DNA of 64,000 bases from Aphrophora alni. Its lineage: Eukaryota > Arthropoda > Insecta > Hemiptera > Aphrophoridae. Numbering within the stretch: position 1 is the first letter of the stretch; each line of letters starts with the position of its first letter. Location of the stretch: contig OY740774.1 in the NCBI GenBank assembly GCA_963513935.1, positions 89,174,385-89,238,384 on the forward strand, read 5' to 3'. The notes beneath the pieces were generated by a model that worked only from the letters and a program-made list of their open reading frames with translations, did not search any database and had not been told where the DNA came from. The translations under genes and the position numbers were made by a program. Positions 51,769 through 63,630 of this stretch are shown here, one piece after another.

Positions 51769-52424
51769 AGTGTATTGACCTATGAACTATTATATCTTTA
51801 TCTTGATAAACCAGTAACAAAAAAATCATTGAGATTGTATAACTCAAATGTTATTCATAGTAATAACCCTAGATTTTAATAATGGTGCAATTTTAAAGGT
51901 GCAAGGATGAACCTGATCCATACAGCCATCTGTAATCTTTCCACTTTCTTATCATTATGTAAAGATAAACTGATGTAAAAAGCGAGCTTTGTTCATAGCA
52001 TCTAAATTATCAATTGTGAAAAACACAAATTTTAAATTGTCAATATTAGTAATTATGAAAGATTTATTGTACTTTTCAATAATTTTTTTTCCAATTGTAA
52101 ATCCATGATGTGAAAGTAAAAATAGACACAAAACAATTTTTTATTATAGTTTTAACCTAACCCATTGCTCCCATAATATATTTATAGTTAGTACTTGCCT
52201 GAGTTCACTCGGATAAAGAGAACAGTGCTTATGTTTACCATGAGACAAACTGATTTATTAATTTTTAAATGTATACTGTATATGTTAAAAAAATTATTTA
52301 TTATATATGTACAAGTGTGTTTTGTGTAAATTTCGATGATTCTTGAGAAATAGGCGAAATAGCTGTCAACAATTAAAAGTTGATCATCATGATTGCATAG
52401 GTGAGTAATAACTATATAAATATA

Positions 52425-52790
52425 CAGGGTGTTTCACGAAATTCTCCCTACACTTCCAAGTGAAAACAAAGAAAAAAGTTAATAAAATATATGTCCGTAA
52501 ATGCTTTGTTATACAAAATGTTATAATTTTGGAAATATACAAGATATTGAGTTCAGATTTTGAATAGCCTACTAATTTGTATTATAACAGTGTAGGCCTA
52601 CATGTGTACCAAAAACAAAGACTTTATTTTAAATAGTTTCAAAATGATGGCCTTAAAAAATGTGTAAAGTCACATCTTGAAAACCGTTAAATAAAAAAGA
52701 GAGACAAAAGATTTTCGTAATTTACTGACGAACTAACTGTTTAAAAAATGTTTTCTTTTGCTCAAAAGGTAACCAAGTTATTGATAAAAA
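52425..52790 (+). repeat. Dispersed repeat beginning TACAGGGTGTTT (copy 2)
   Basis: Starts TACAGGGTGTTTCACGAAAT and contains GTTTCAAAATGATGGCC; same family and orientation as 5022-5420. Confidence 0.45.
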
Positions 52791-55200
52791 ACTAAAAATT
52801 TAATTTCTTAGTAATAATTGTCTACAACATAAAAAAAAAACTAAATAAATAAAGTTGATAAATAATAACTAATAATCCTTTCAATAACTGTCTAATAAAG
52901 TTACAAAAATTATTAAATCTTTTACTAAAATTTGAAGTAAAAATGCAATAAGTAATTTTGAAATGTTTATTTTGTAGGTCGGTAAATAACAGCTGATCAA
53001 CAATTACACTTTTTCAATTGTGCATTTGAATAATTTTGTTAGGTTAGCTACAGAAGTTTATCAGGTATTGTGTAAGGTTTGTGTTGTTACTGTTAGTAGT
53101 GCAAGTACACTGTGAATTTATGTTAATTTAACTGTGATTAATGAGTCATTGTAGTAATTCTCCGTACTTATTTACAACCAGAGAATATGCTGATATGTTT
53201 TTAGTTGAATGTGTAAAATGGCAAAGAATAAGAAATGGTGATCCTGGTGTAGAATAAGAAATTTGTTACCTGTACCTCAGGATTCCAGATTCTAAAAGAA
53301 TTAGTAGAACATAGGTTTTTTTTAAAGGTGTTATATATAATATAAATTTATAAAACACTTTTATAAAAATAACCTATAAGTTGTAAATGAGAAATAATCC
53401 ATCATACCTAATTTGTCCCAATGTTACAGTTTGATTATTGTAGCTCGTGCATCACTGAAAATGGGGACATTCACAATAAAAGCATTTGATTAAAAAAATA
53501 TAAAATTGTGAGAATTTTTTTTAAAGTTGATTTTATTTTTAAAACAACTCAAAAGACAAACTTAATTTTTATTTATTAATAATTCATTTTTCTAAATATT
53601 AGACATGTGTTAAAATATAACATCAAAAAAATTACAAGAGCGTATAACCCAGAAATCCAATTTTAATACTGAAGAACATTGATGGGAAAACAAGAAATCT
53701 GTGTCATTCAGCAAGTTCCACATTAGGCTACCCTAATTCCATGCTCACATAATTAATTTACTATAAAAGCTTTTTTTTATTTTATTTTATTAGACTGTTG
53801 ATTTATCTTTAGAAATGGAATGTCATGAAGTTAAATTATGCAAGATGATGGCAAAACTTTGTACTCTGGAGATTTAAAAAAAAAAGTAAAAAAGTTGTAC
53901 TCTCAAGATAAAAAAAATGTTTCTAACAAAAATATTAATTTTGAGTAATTAATTGAAATGAACACAAAATTTCTCTTGTACAACATCAATGAAGGTCCAA
54001 TAATCTACAATAAAAACCCAATACAGATTGAAAAGGTGAGGACAATAATAGTTATCTTTAATAATAAAAATAGCAAATTTCAAAAATAGAACAACTTAGT
54101 TGATAGAAAGATGGCTTAATCCATGATAAAATTGTTTAGAAGAAACTAGTGTAAAATAAATATTTGATGACAGTGATAAAACTGTACAAATGTGGACTTT
54201 GTAGTATATCAGATGATTAGTAAAACTTGGACAAGATCCAAGTGTGTCAAAGCCTTTAAACCTTTTCACACATGTTAGTGTGTGTAGTTAGTCTACTACA
54301 AACTGTTTCATGAAAATTATTTCTGTGATTTGTTTTTATCAAAAACTTTCTCACATTCCAAAACACCTACACGTAATCAAAAAAGTATTCGTCTTTATCT
54401 CTTCAAAATACCAATAATTATGGTTTTATCGCTTAACTTTGGAACTTGTAAAACGTTTTCTTACAAGTCTAGGCAATGTTTTTTAAACATTGAACTATTT
54501 GTTAATTTTCGGTTAAATATAGCCTATTATTGTTTTTTTAAACTTGCGCTAGTGTATCAGAATAGTTAATTTTATTTATTACAGTCGTGGCCAAATTTAC
54601 TTTGTATGGACATATATAGTTATAATTACATTACAATACAATATGATTATTTAATTGAAAATACAATAGCCAAATAATGTGTACAATGCTCAGTCAACAG
54701 ATATAAAACAATAGAAAAGAAGTAATAAATACATTAAAATACAACAATGAAAAGTACTGATAAGTACTCAACCTTTGCGAATTCTAAAAATAATATTAAA
54801 ATCATGAGAAAACAGTTCAAATTTAAAAATTAAACTACACCGAGCAAGTGAAACAAGAAAAATAACAATAAACATTCTTACAGTCTCAAATAAATACAGC
54901 ATAAATAAATAAACAACATTTACACACTTTAAAATGATTATCTTATAGGCTAGGCCTATACACAAAACTTCAAATAGTTACAATAGAATTCCCGGCATTA
55001 ATAATGATTATTTGCGCAATTGTTGTTGAGAAACTGCTCCACCAAATAAAAGGTACCAAAACATAATAACTTTATCAAACCATTTTGAAAGGGCTTTTTT
55101 ATGAATTCGTATTCCCTACCATGTTAGAAAGCTGGTAGTTTTGTATACTAAGGTAAGCCTGTGCTGCCTCCATTAGAGGTAATTCGATTTCCTGGTGTTA
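52791..55200. other. No gene recognised
   Basis: AT-rich. 53430-53500 holds a decayed copy of the GATTATTGTAGCTCGTGCATC repeat also seen at 14710 and 27726. Nothing else identified. Confidence 0.4.
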
Positions 55201-55248
55201 TATTCACGCACTTGACTTTTGACAATAAGCATATATTTAAATTTGTCT

Positions 55249-55560
55249 TCAAATAATGACTTCAAATATGTACATAGGATGGAAGGTCAATATTGACAGT
55301 TCCTTAATTGCTGGTTTGCAAGACTCCACTTGCTTAGTTAGGCCAGCAACAAGTCTCACAGCTTGTTTTTGTAGAGTGAATACTTGTTTTATATTATTAC
55401 TTGTTGAGTTTCTCCACACAGAAATTCCATAATTAAAATAAGAAAAAATTAGCTCATAATAGGCCATTATAGAACCTAGTTTTTGACATATAGGCCTACC
55501 ATCTATCAATAATCAAAACAAGAACTTTCCTGAATGCACTTCTTCTATACTTTAAATCTG
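55249..55560 (-). pseudogene. LINE reverse-transcriptase post-RT fragment
   Basis: The minus strand reads SYFNYGISVWRNSTSNNIKQ, VFTLQKQAVRLVAGL and SCKPAIKELSILTFHPMYI. This is the conserved region after RT in jockey/BovB-like insect LINEs (SxLxYGxxxWGNS, LQKKAIRxIxG, CxxLFKxLxILTxxxxYI). A short piece without RT core or endonuclease. Confidence 0.7.
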
Positions 55561-55715
55561 ATGTTAATCTAACAGATAAAATTGCAATCCTTAATTAATT
55601 TAGTGATTTGTTTGTGGTCTAGAACTTCAAAGAAAATAGACTAGTTAAAATATTGAATTGCATAAATAATTTACTGTCATGTTTATTAACTGCATGTTCA
55701 TGAAGTAACTAAGGA

Positions 55716-57455
55716 CAACGCGGGAAAAATGGTATTGGGAGGGTGAACGGGTTGAGGTTGTAAATAAATTTAAATACTTAGGGGTTACTCTAAAATCTAA
55801 TCTAAATTTTAAAGATCATGGGAAAGAGAGAGTGTCAACAGCGAAGTTTGCCTTTAACAGGATGTATAGCAGTATTTTTGCTAAAAATGACATATATATT
55901 TCGGCTAAGTGGACGGTATTTAACTCGATATGTCGGGCTATAGTTGGGTATGGAGCACAGACTTGGGGATTCTATCGATTGGAAGAGCTAGAAAAATTCC
56001 AACGGTTTGCGATAAAAAGAATGTATGACCGATTTCGACACCTAATTACGTAATTTATTTAGAAACGGGAGTGGATTTGCTGTGGCACTTATTCTTTAAT
56101 CTGCATTGTAGCTTTGTGTTTCGTACATTTGAGTTAGCAGACGAGAGACTGACAAAGCGAGTGGCATTGTTGGTAGTGGAAAAAAATGTCGGATGGTACA
56201 GTGCTTGGAAGGATCTAGGTCTGAGATATAATTATGTATTCGATTATAAAAATAGGAAAATTGGAGTATGGCGGGAGAAATTGCGGGAGATTTCAGCGAA
56301 AATAAGGGAGGAAGAGCGTTGTGTTTGGTTAGAAAGGGCAACGCAGGCAGAGTTTAACACTCTCTACAAAGAATTGTCACTTTCGTTGGGAGATAAGTCT
56401 TATATTGGAGATGAGTACCCTCGCTCAATTATAAATACAATTTTTAAGGCCAGGTGTGGGCAATTAATGCTGAACTGCAGACCGCAGAGTCATGAGTTTA
56501 GATGTTCCTTGTGCAATTCGGGTGATATAGAGAATGCCGAGCATTTTTTGGGCTCCTGTTCTATCCTGGCGGAAATACGGCGAAAATGGCTGGGCGATGG
56601 TAAGCTGTCAAGGAAGGCTGTTGTGGAATATTTGAACGGCAAACACTGGTTTTCATTAGTGAATTACATATGGGAGGCTAAAAAATATAGAGATAGATTG
56701 ATAGTTGAATTTAATTATTGAATAATTTTTCTTGTTAGACAAATGTGCTTACCTTTTTTCCCTTTTTCTAAATTTATATACACATATAGTTGGTAGTTTA
56801 TTTAAAATTGTTTTTATATGGTTGGGAATTTTAACTTATTTTTAATTTTAACTTATTTTTATGTTATTTTTATTTCTTCAAGTTTTATTTGCAATTTGGA
56901 ATTTTCGTATGTTAGTTTTTTGGTCCAGGTTCGATTTATTGTTTTTGATTTGCACCAGATATTTATTTATTTCCTTATTCTAGATAATTTGATATTTTAA
57001 TTTAATTATTGAATAATTTTCTTATTAGACGGAAGTGCTTATCTTTCTTCTTCTGTTTTGTGCATACAGATGTTAGTTTACTTGATATGGATTTACTCAG
57101 TGGGAAATTTGTTAAACATTAAAGTAAATTTTGAATGTTAGTTTTAGTACGGGTGTACTTATTACTTATTATTTTTGTTTTGCTTTTGCTTTGCTTCACA
57201 TGCTTATATTTATTTACTTTTTATTTGTAATGGGTACTGAGAGTTATTTTACTTTTATTTTTATTTATACATCTATGTAAGTGTTAATATATTAAATTTT
57301 AATAAGTTTAATTATATTAAATCAAATTTGGTAATTAAAAACTCGCTACTCTGGCAGACGACCTCGGTCATGCCATCTGGGCATTGATTTTAATGTAGTA
57401 ATATTAATTTTACTTTGGTTTAATAAATGCATTTATTATTATTATTATTATTATT
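55716..57455 (+). mobile_element. 5'-truncated non-LTR retrotransposon with target duplications
   Basis: 1740 bp flanked by the 13-bp direct repeat AAGTAACTAAGGA (55703-55715 and 57456-57468). Coding sequence runs to 56721; then comes a 3' UTR of about 730 bp ending in (TTA)n. It is only lightly decayed, so it is among the youngest insertions here. The base composition is less AT-rich than the flanks in the coding part. Confidence 0.9.
55720..56721 (+). pseudogene. LINE ORF2 C-terminal half, one frameshift
   Basis: The 5' part reads NKFKYLGVTLKSNLNFKDH, RAIVGYGAQTWGFYRLEEL and EKFQRFAIKRMY, the typical post-RT region. The frame changes once near 56030-56042, just before a PNYVIYLETG-type block, and stays open to the stop at 56719-56721. 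The tail has a CxLC...HFLGSC motif (RCSLCNSGDIENAEHFLGSC), the cysteine-histidine motif of LINE C-termini. Reverse transcriptase core and endonuclease are lost to 5' truncation. Confidence 0.8.
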
Positions 57456-57520
57456 AAGTAACTAAGGAAGAAGAGATGATTTCAAAAATTGCTACCAATG
57501 TAAAAACACTAGGTCGTACT

Positions 57521-57573
57521 ACATATATATATACACACACTATATATATATATATAGTGTGTATATATATATA

Positions 57574-57608
<35 letters not shown>
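57521..57608. repeat. (TA)n/(CA)n microsatellite with internal palindromes
   Basis: TATA runs interrupted by ACACACACTATA and TATAGTGTGTATA, so the tract folds on itself. Confidence 0.9.
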
Positions 57609-57610
<2 letters not shown>

Positions 57611-59924
57611 CTAATAGTACCTAAAATAAACTGGGTTTATGTTAGTTGGTTTTAGTTAGTTTCTTTGTTTTATCAATACTTCGATCTATTTAATCATATT
57701 AAAATTTAATAAGATGTTACAACTTGTTTAAAAAATTAAACATAATAAATTGATCTTTGTTTAATGTGTATTAACTAATACTTTAGGCTATTGTAAGAAA
57801 CCTCATGAGTATTGAATATGTGGTATTTTCCCAGAATCAATTTAAATATGGGTCTACCATTTTTCTTTTACTATTTACTCTCTTTAATATATTATCGGCA
57901 CTTTTTCAGAGAGGCTTATCAATACATAACAGTTGAAATGTTTAACCAATTAAAGAATGAGATAATGAGGGCCTGTACTTAACGAAATGTTAATTAGTGA
58001 ATGGTTAAATTATTAATAATGTTGTTGGGTAAAAGAAATGAACATAACAAAACAAACTATTAAAAAATAAATGTAGACCAATTTTGAGAGATAATGGATA
58101 AACTGATTTCAAGGGTTTTTGGTGAATGTTGCAGGCATATTAAAAAACAAAAATAAAATTTAATGTATAAAAAAATTATGGGTAGAAAGTGTTACGTACA
58201 TTATTAATTCACTCAGAAAACCTAAATAAAATGTTTGGATTGTAAAAAAATTAAATAATTTTAATAGTGAGTTCAACTTGACAAAAGATGAAAAAAAAAT
58301 TGTTCTTTTCAAAAATTCTAAACATGTAATTTTGTAGTTATAAAAAAAGAGTATGACATTAAAATAAGAACAAAAAACATAAAATAAATCAAAACAAAAT
58401 GGGTTGACAACATCTAATGAATGAAACAAAAAATTGTAGTGTTGTCAACTTTCGAAAAATAAAAATTTACTATTGACACCAGTGAGAGAATTGAAAAAAA
58501 TATTAGTTGTAAGCCTAATAATATTCATCACAATTCCAATGCTGTTAGTTTAAGAAGGGTAAATTAAGTTGCAATTGCGACCTTCAGGTTACTCTTTCCC
58601 TAGATGGTTTAAAAAATGTTAATTTCTTTTTAAGTCCACTTATTTTGTTTTCAGACTTGAAGAGAATAATGTATACTGTAATTGAGTTGAATTACATCTG
58701 CAATGTTTTAAGTTTTCTCTACAAAACATAAAAAAAGCATGTGCTACTTTACAGGCAAATGAAAATAATATATTCATTGGCCTACTAATAATTTTTTTTT
58801 AACATAAAGTTTTTCTATGGCTTTACTTTCTCTAAATTGAATAGCAAAAGTTTGGTTTGTTAAACTTAAAATATTTTAATTTGAAGATAATAAGTCGAAA
58901 AATTTCCATTTTAATCATTTTTGAGTAGGCTCTAGATAGGCCTAATTAGGGTGTTCAGTTTATCACATACTGAAAATCACATAATGATAATTCCATGTCA
59001 TTACATTAATTTTAACTTATTAATAGGTGTATTAGGTTTACACTATCAAATTTTTATTTTGTTTCTTGAATTTAGTTAGAAAACTGTTTTTTGTAACAGC
59101 TGAAAAATTAAGTTGTTTTTGTGATAGGTTCTCTTTTAATTTACAAATTCAATAAAAATAAAATTATATTGAGTAAACGCTGCAAGATATCACCATTCAC
59201 AGTATTCATACACAAGTACTAACTCTCCCACCCCAACAGTGCACACCCCTTCTACCATTTAGATACAGACCTAAACTATCTATCCAACAAAATATAAATC
59301 ATTCAATTATCATTTATAGTTGATACAAGATGCAACTGCGACAAATCCTACTATTATTTTAGTCTCCATAGTTTTTGGTCCTTACTGGACTGAATATAAA
59401 GACAGGCTCTTCACTTTTAAATTAAATACAAGGAAAGTAATGGAAGATGTCAAACACGGAACATTTAAATAATAAGTTTATTCTGTAAGAGTAAAAAAAA
59501 AAAAAATTAGAGGTAGCCTATATTAAAAACTCTGAAAAGAACAAAATAAACTATAAAAATTTTGTTTTTGAAAAACAAATTTGTTGTTTATATCGTTACA
59601 ATGATTTTAATCTCCATTGAAACAATGATTAGTAGCCTAAAGAATATCTATAGTCTGCGGTCTGTGTTATGCTGCCTATGTAATGCTGTAACTGGTGAAA
59701 CCATCAATCAATTGTAGAATTTTATTAAATGGTCTATTGTGTTTTTGATTAATTTAAAATAGGGTTCTACCCAGGTACTTTCAGTCGATAGTATAAATCG
59801 TACAACACTTATATCAACATTATTAGTCTTTTATATAGACCTACTTTATAATTTTGTTGGGGTCTTTAGAGGCTACTCATTAGCAAAACTTTATGTCAGC
59901 CTTTGGGATGTATTTTTTCTTGTT
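57609..59924. other. No gene recognised
   Basis: AT-rich DNA with only short random open frames. Confidence 0.4.
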
Positions 59925-60320
59925 GTTTAAAGGCAAAAAACCTCTTTGTCATCACCTTATAAAAAAAAGAAAGAAAGAAAAGACCATAAAATAAATACCA
60001 CTAGCCCTCGAATACTCTAACATTGCCAGGGTCAGAAAATAACAAGAGATGGTCAAGAAAGACCTAATAGGAAAGATGAGAGGAATCTAAACCCAAGACT
60101 ATATATACGTATATGGAAAAAAAAAGAAGAAGATGTAAATTCAGCTAGGACTCTTTGGGATGTAGAGCACTGGACTAACAACAGACCGACGTCATTCCAA
60201 AAATCACTTTTTTTAGACTCAAAACAGATATGTCGATTAAAAATTCCACATTAATATTTTGAACCACCACATGACTTTCCTTATAAGCCCACTATCAATA
60301 TGTGGGAAAGTAAAAAGGAG
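59925..60320 (+). repeat. Composite dispersed repeat, two modules together
   Basis: 59925-60110 has CTTGTTGTTTAAAGGCAAAA, CCTCTTTGTCATCACC, CTCGAATACTCTAACATTG and GATGGTCAAGAAAGACC. 60130-60320 has GATGTAGAGCACTGGACTAA, CACTTTTTTAGACTC and ATATGTGGGAAAGTAAAAAG. Their succession links the two modules as parts of one family. Confidence 0.6.
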
Positions 60321-62979
60321 TTAAATAAATTAAGAATTTTTTTAAAGATATCCAAATGTAGAAAGATTTTTGACTGAAATTAGATCTATTGAATAATCAG
60401 ACATTGTTGCCAAATGAAAAACTAAGAACTTTTAGTGAATTGGGCATTTACAAAGGGCACGTACTTGTACATCAAGAAAAGGTAAAACAGGTTGTGCAGT
60501 AAATACTGGGAAAAATACCACTGATATTAATACACAATTTTACTTCATAGCCCCACATAGAAATTGATTTAAATAAATTAGTTATTTAAAATTGGATAAC
60601 TAGGTATGTCAGGATCGGAGGATATGACTTTACTGAAAGAAAGGGATCTAATCTAACATTATATGAAAACAATGTATATATCCAGCTAGAGTCCTTCGGG
60701 ATTACACCTAGGTAATTAGCAAATAAACACAGTACTTAGGGCCTATATCTTTGTGTTTGCCATCCTACAAGGCTTCAATAGTTTTGACATAACACCCTGT
60801 ATAATACCAAAGATAGTAGGCCTATTAAGACAAAAGTAGTAACCTTGCGTTTGTTATAGCTTTCTTTTTATTTGTGATTCTCTGAAAGTTAATTTTGTAA
60901 AAATAGCCACAGTTCGTGCTCTTATTACGAAAGAAGAAAGGAAGGAGACAGTATTAATTTTGGATTTCTGGGCTGTATGCTGATTTTGTTTTTTGACATT
61001 AATTGATGATGTTTCAACTATATTTCAATGATTTTTCCTAAAGCTTTCTTTAGAAGTCTGATATGCTCATTATAGTTATTTCAGTCTTTGCAGTGAATGT
61101 TGTTAATAAAAGAGAATTTGTACACTTTACACAAACGTTCCAATTGTGTAGGGCTATAAAATGTATTACTAAAACAATTAAATGCTCTTGAATGTTAATA
61201 TTAGAAATTTTTTTTCTTCAAATTTTATTGAAAAATACCACCATGTTTAAGATGTTAAATGTATGTTTAACACAAAATACAGACAAAAACACATGGGAAT
61301 CTCACTTTTGAATATTGGCATGTTGATTATATTATTGGCAGCAAATAGTTTTGCCCTGAAGATGTGTGTATTGTTGTATTTTTCAAGGAATTGATATTTG
61401 TTAGCTCCAGTCAACCAAGCTCGAGAGCACTTTTATCTTGGTCCTGCTGTGTCTGACAGTATAGCATAGATAAAACTGTCTGCGGGCTAAATGATTCTAG
61501 TGTGAGGTTGCTCTAAAATTATTAAACATAGTAAATTGGGAAAAATATTAAACATTATTTAATATGGCTACTGTAGGTTATTTGTTCAATGCAAAACAGC
61601 TGAAATCAGTACCATTTTATTCTTCAAATGGTAATTCAAATTTCTTCTTTGTTAAACTTGGGAGATTTAAAGTTTAAATATGTAGGCTACTACACGATTT
61701 CATTAAATTTCAATACTAAATCGCTACGGGATGTAGCCTACAATATACATTTATTCATTTAAATAATATATTTCCTAGTAATAATTTTAGAATGTATTCT
61801 TGAACGATCGCAACACTTTATCTACAATAAGTAGGCTTACATAACATGAGGAAGTAAAACGAAAGCCAAGACTGTTTCAAACAACAGTTATTTATGTTTT
61901 TTTCTCTCAAGATAGCCTATAATTTGGTTAGAGTAATCAGATTGTGTTGTAATTATGTAGTAAGTCTATATACAGATTATTATAAAAAAATTGTGTAATT
62001 CTTTTACTACATATAGCCTACCTTATTTTGAAATTGTGATATAATATTTTAATGCAGAAATAAACTTTTTCACTAAAACTTTTAAAAGTATCTTTTTAAA
62101 GAATTATATTCAATTAATAATCCATATGCTTGGTCTTCATCCATAACATTAACACCCCATTAGGCCTAAATGACACAAACATATTCTATAGAAAATTAAT
62201 AATATAAACAACTCATAAGACATGTAATGCACATGTGTCATATGATACGTGAATCTTGATATTTGGTGATATTTGTCTGTCAGTGGTTAAAATGTAGTCA
62301 AAGCCTGTAGATTAACACAGCATTGCAAATTTTCAAAATTATATTCTTTTTCATTTTAATTTCACGGTTAAATAATTACTTTCTTTTAAAATAAGTTTTT
62401 ATTAATGAATAACTTGACAAAAGGCCAGCCCAAGCCTCTACCTTACTAGTCAACTGATCTGTGGAGTGGGAGGGATTTTAGGTTTAATTTTATTTCATTA
62501 GTAGATATGTAAGGTTAGATTTAGTTTATAAGCAAGACCCTCCGATGATGATAACCATGTTATCAAAATGTAAATCAGGGCATTAAGTGGAAATAATTAA
62601 TAAAGAACAATTAACTAGATAATTGTGTTTTATTAAGTTTCTAGTGATTGTGGTTAGGGGAAAATTCGAATTATTATTAAGTTAACTTTTTAGAAGTAAT
62701 CTTTAAACTTACACATTTTTATTATTATGTACTAAATAACCTATATATACGTGAATTAGGTACTTTTCAATTTGTATTTTTCAGTGAATACAATATTTCA
62801 ATTGAATAGGCCTATAACAATTTCAAAATAAGGTACGTAGTAAAAGAATTATACAAATTTTATAAAATAATATTTATATCGACTTAGGCTATTAAATAAT
62901 TACCGAGTGTGTTTTAATACATGAGATGAATTTTCTATGATTTTATATCACTACAATGAAGTGGTTTAAAACAATATAG
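60321..62979. other. No gene recognised; TAGGCCTA-rich
   Basis: AT-rich, with TAGGCCTA at 60817, 62161 and 62807 and many TAGCCTA(C) words. No exon found. If the first SELENOI exon is inside the window it should be in 47250-64000 but I could not see it. Confidence 0.35.
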
Positions 62980-63630
62980 CCTATATATGAAAGGTTATGT
63001 AGGTAATTATGCATCATTGAAGCTCACCCTAGATTTTAGTCGCTAAAAACATGTAACAAACTATTTACCTTCCATGTCATTAATCACATATTTTCCAACA
63101 ACACTAAACAATTTTCAAGTGTAAAAATCTATTATAATTGAAGAAACAGTGACACTTTTTGACACAAGGAATTATGGTTCATTTCGGTTATTACAAATGT
63201 GACAATGATGTGTGTCAAGTTTTTGACTCCATTATAAGTCTATGTTTACAAAGGTCTGGGAAGGTAATTAGCCTATTTACAATATAGGCCTACCTAGTTA
63301 GCCTACTTTCCCAGACCTCTGTTCTTTAATTTAGCCTACATGCCATGATTTACACTAATGTAACGTACATCATATAACGTAAACTGGTAATGCAGTCACA
63401 AACTTGACTCACATTGTCATTGTACATATTTGTACCTGCAAAATCCTAAATACCCTGTGTCTAAAATTGTAAGTTTCTTCAATATCAATGGATTTTGAGA
63501 CTTGAAAATTGTTTCGCGTTGTTAAAAACTAGGCTATCAGATTAATAATTTAAGTTTGAATCGCTTTTAGAGACTAAAAAACAGGGTGAGATTCAATGCA
63601 TAATTATCGATATGTAACATATGATATTAC
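62980..63630. repeat. Long imperfect palindrome (arms about 280-310 bp)
   Basis: 62980-63262 and 63308-63630 are inverted copies of each other along their length. Pairs include TAATTATGCATCATTGAAGC / GATTCAATGCATAATTATCG inverted, AGCTCACCCTAGATTTTAGT versus CTCACCCTGTTTTTTAGTCT, AACAATTTTCAAGT in both, GTGTCAAGTTTTTGACT versus GAGTCAAGTTTGTGACT, and an exact centre stem AGGTCTGGGAA / TTCCCAGACCT (63252-63262, 63308-63318). Spacer 45 nt. Confidence 0.75.

Noticed and set aside
53340..53375. GYFYK-GTG on the minus strand as first SELENOI exon
   Set aside because: An in-frame stop lies shortly upstream with no methionine, and the donor context is poor.
63062..63076. ATGGAAG followed by GTAAAT on the minus strand as a possible SELENOI start exon
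   Set aside because: It lies inside the long palindrome, leaves the wrong phase for the exon at 47176-47244, and does not encode the expected GF..YK residues.
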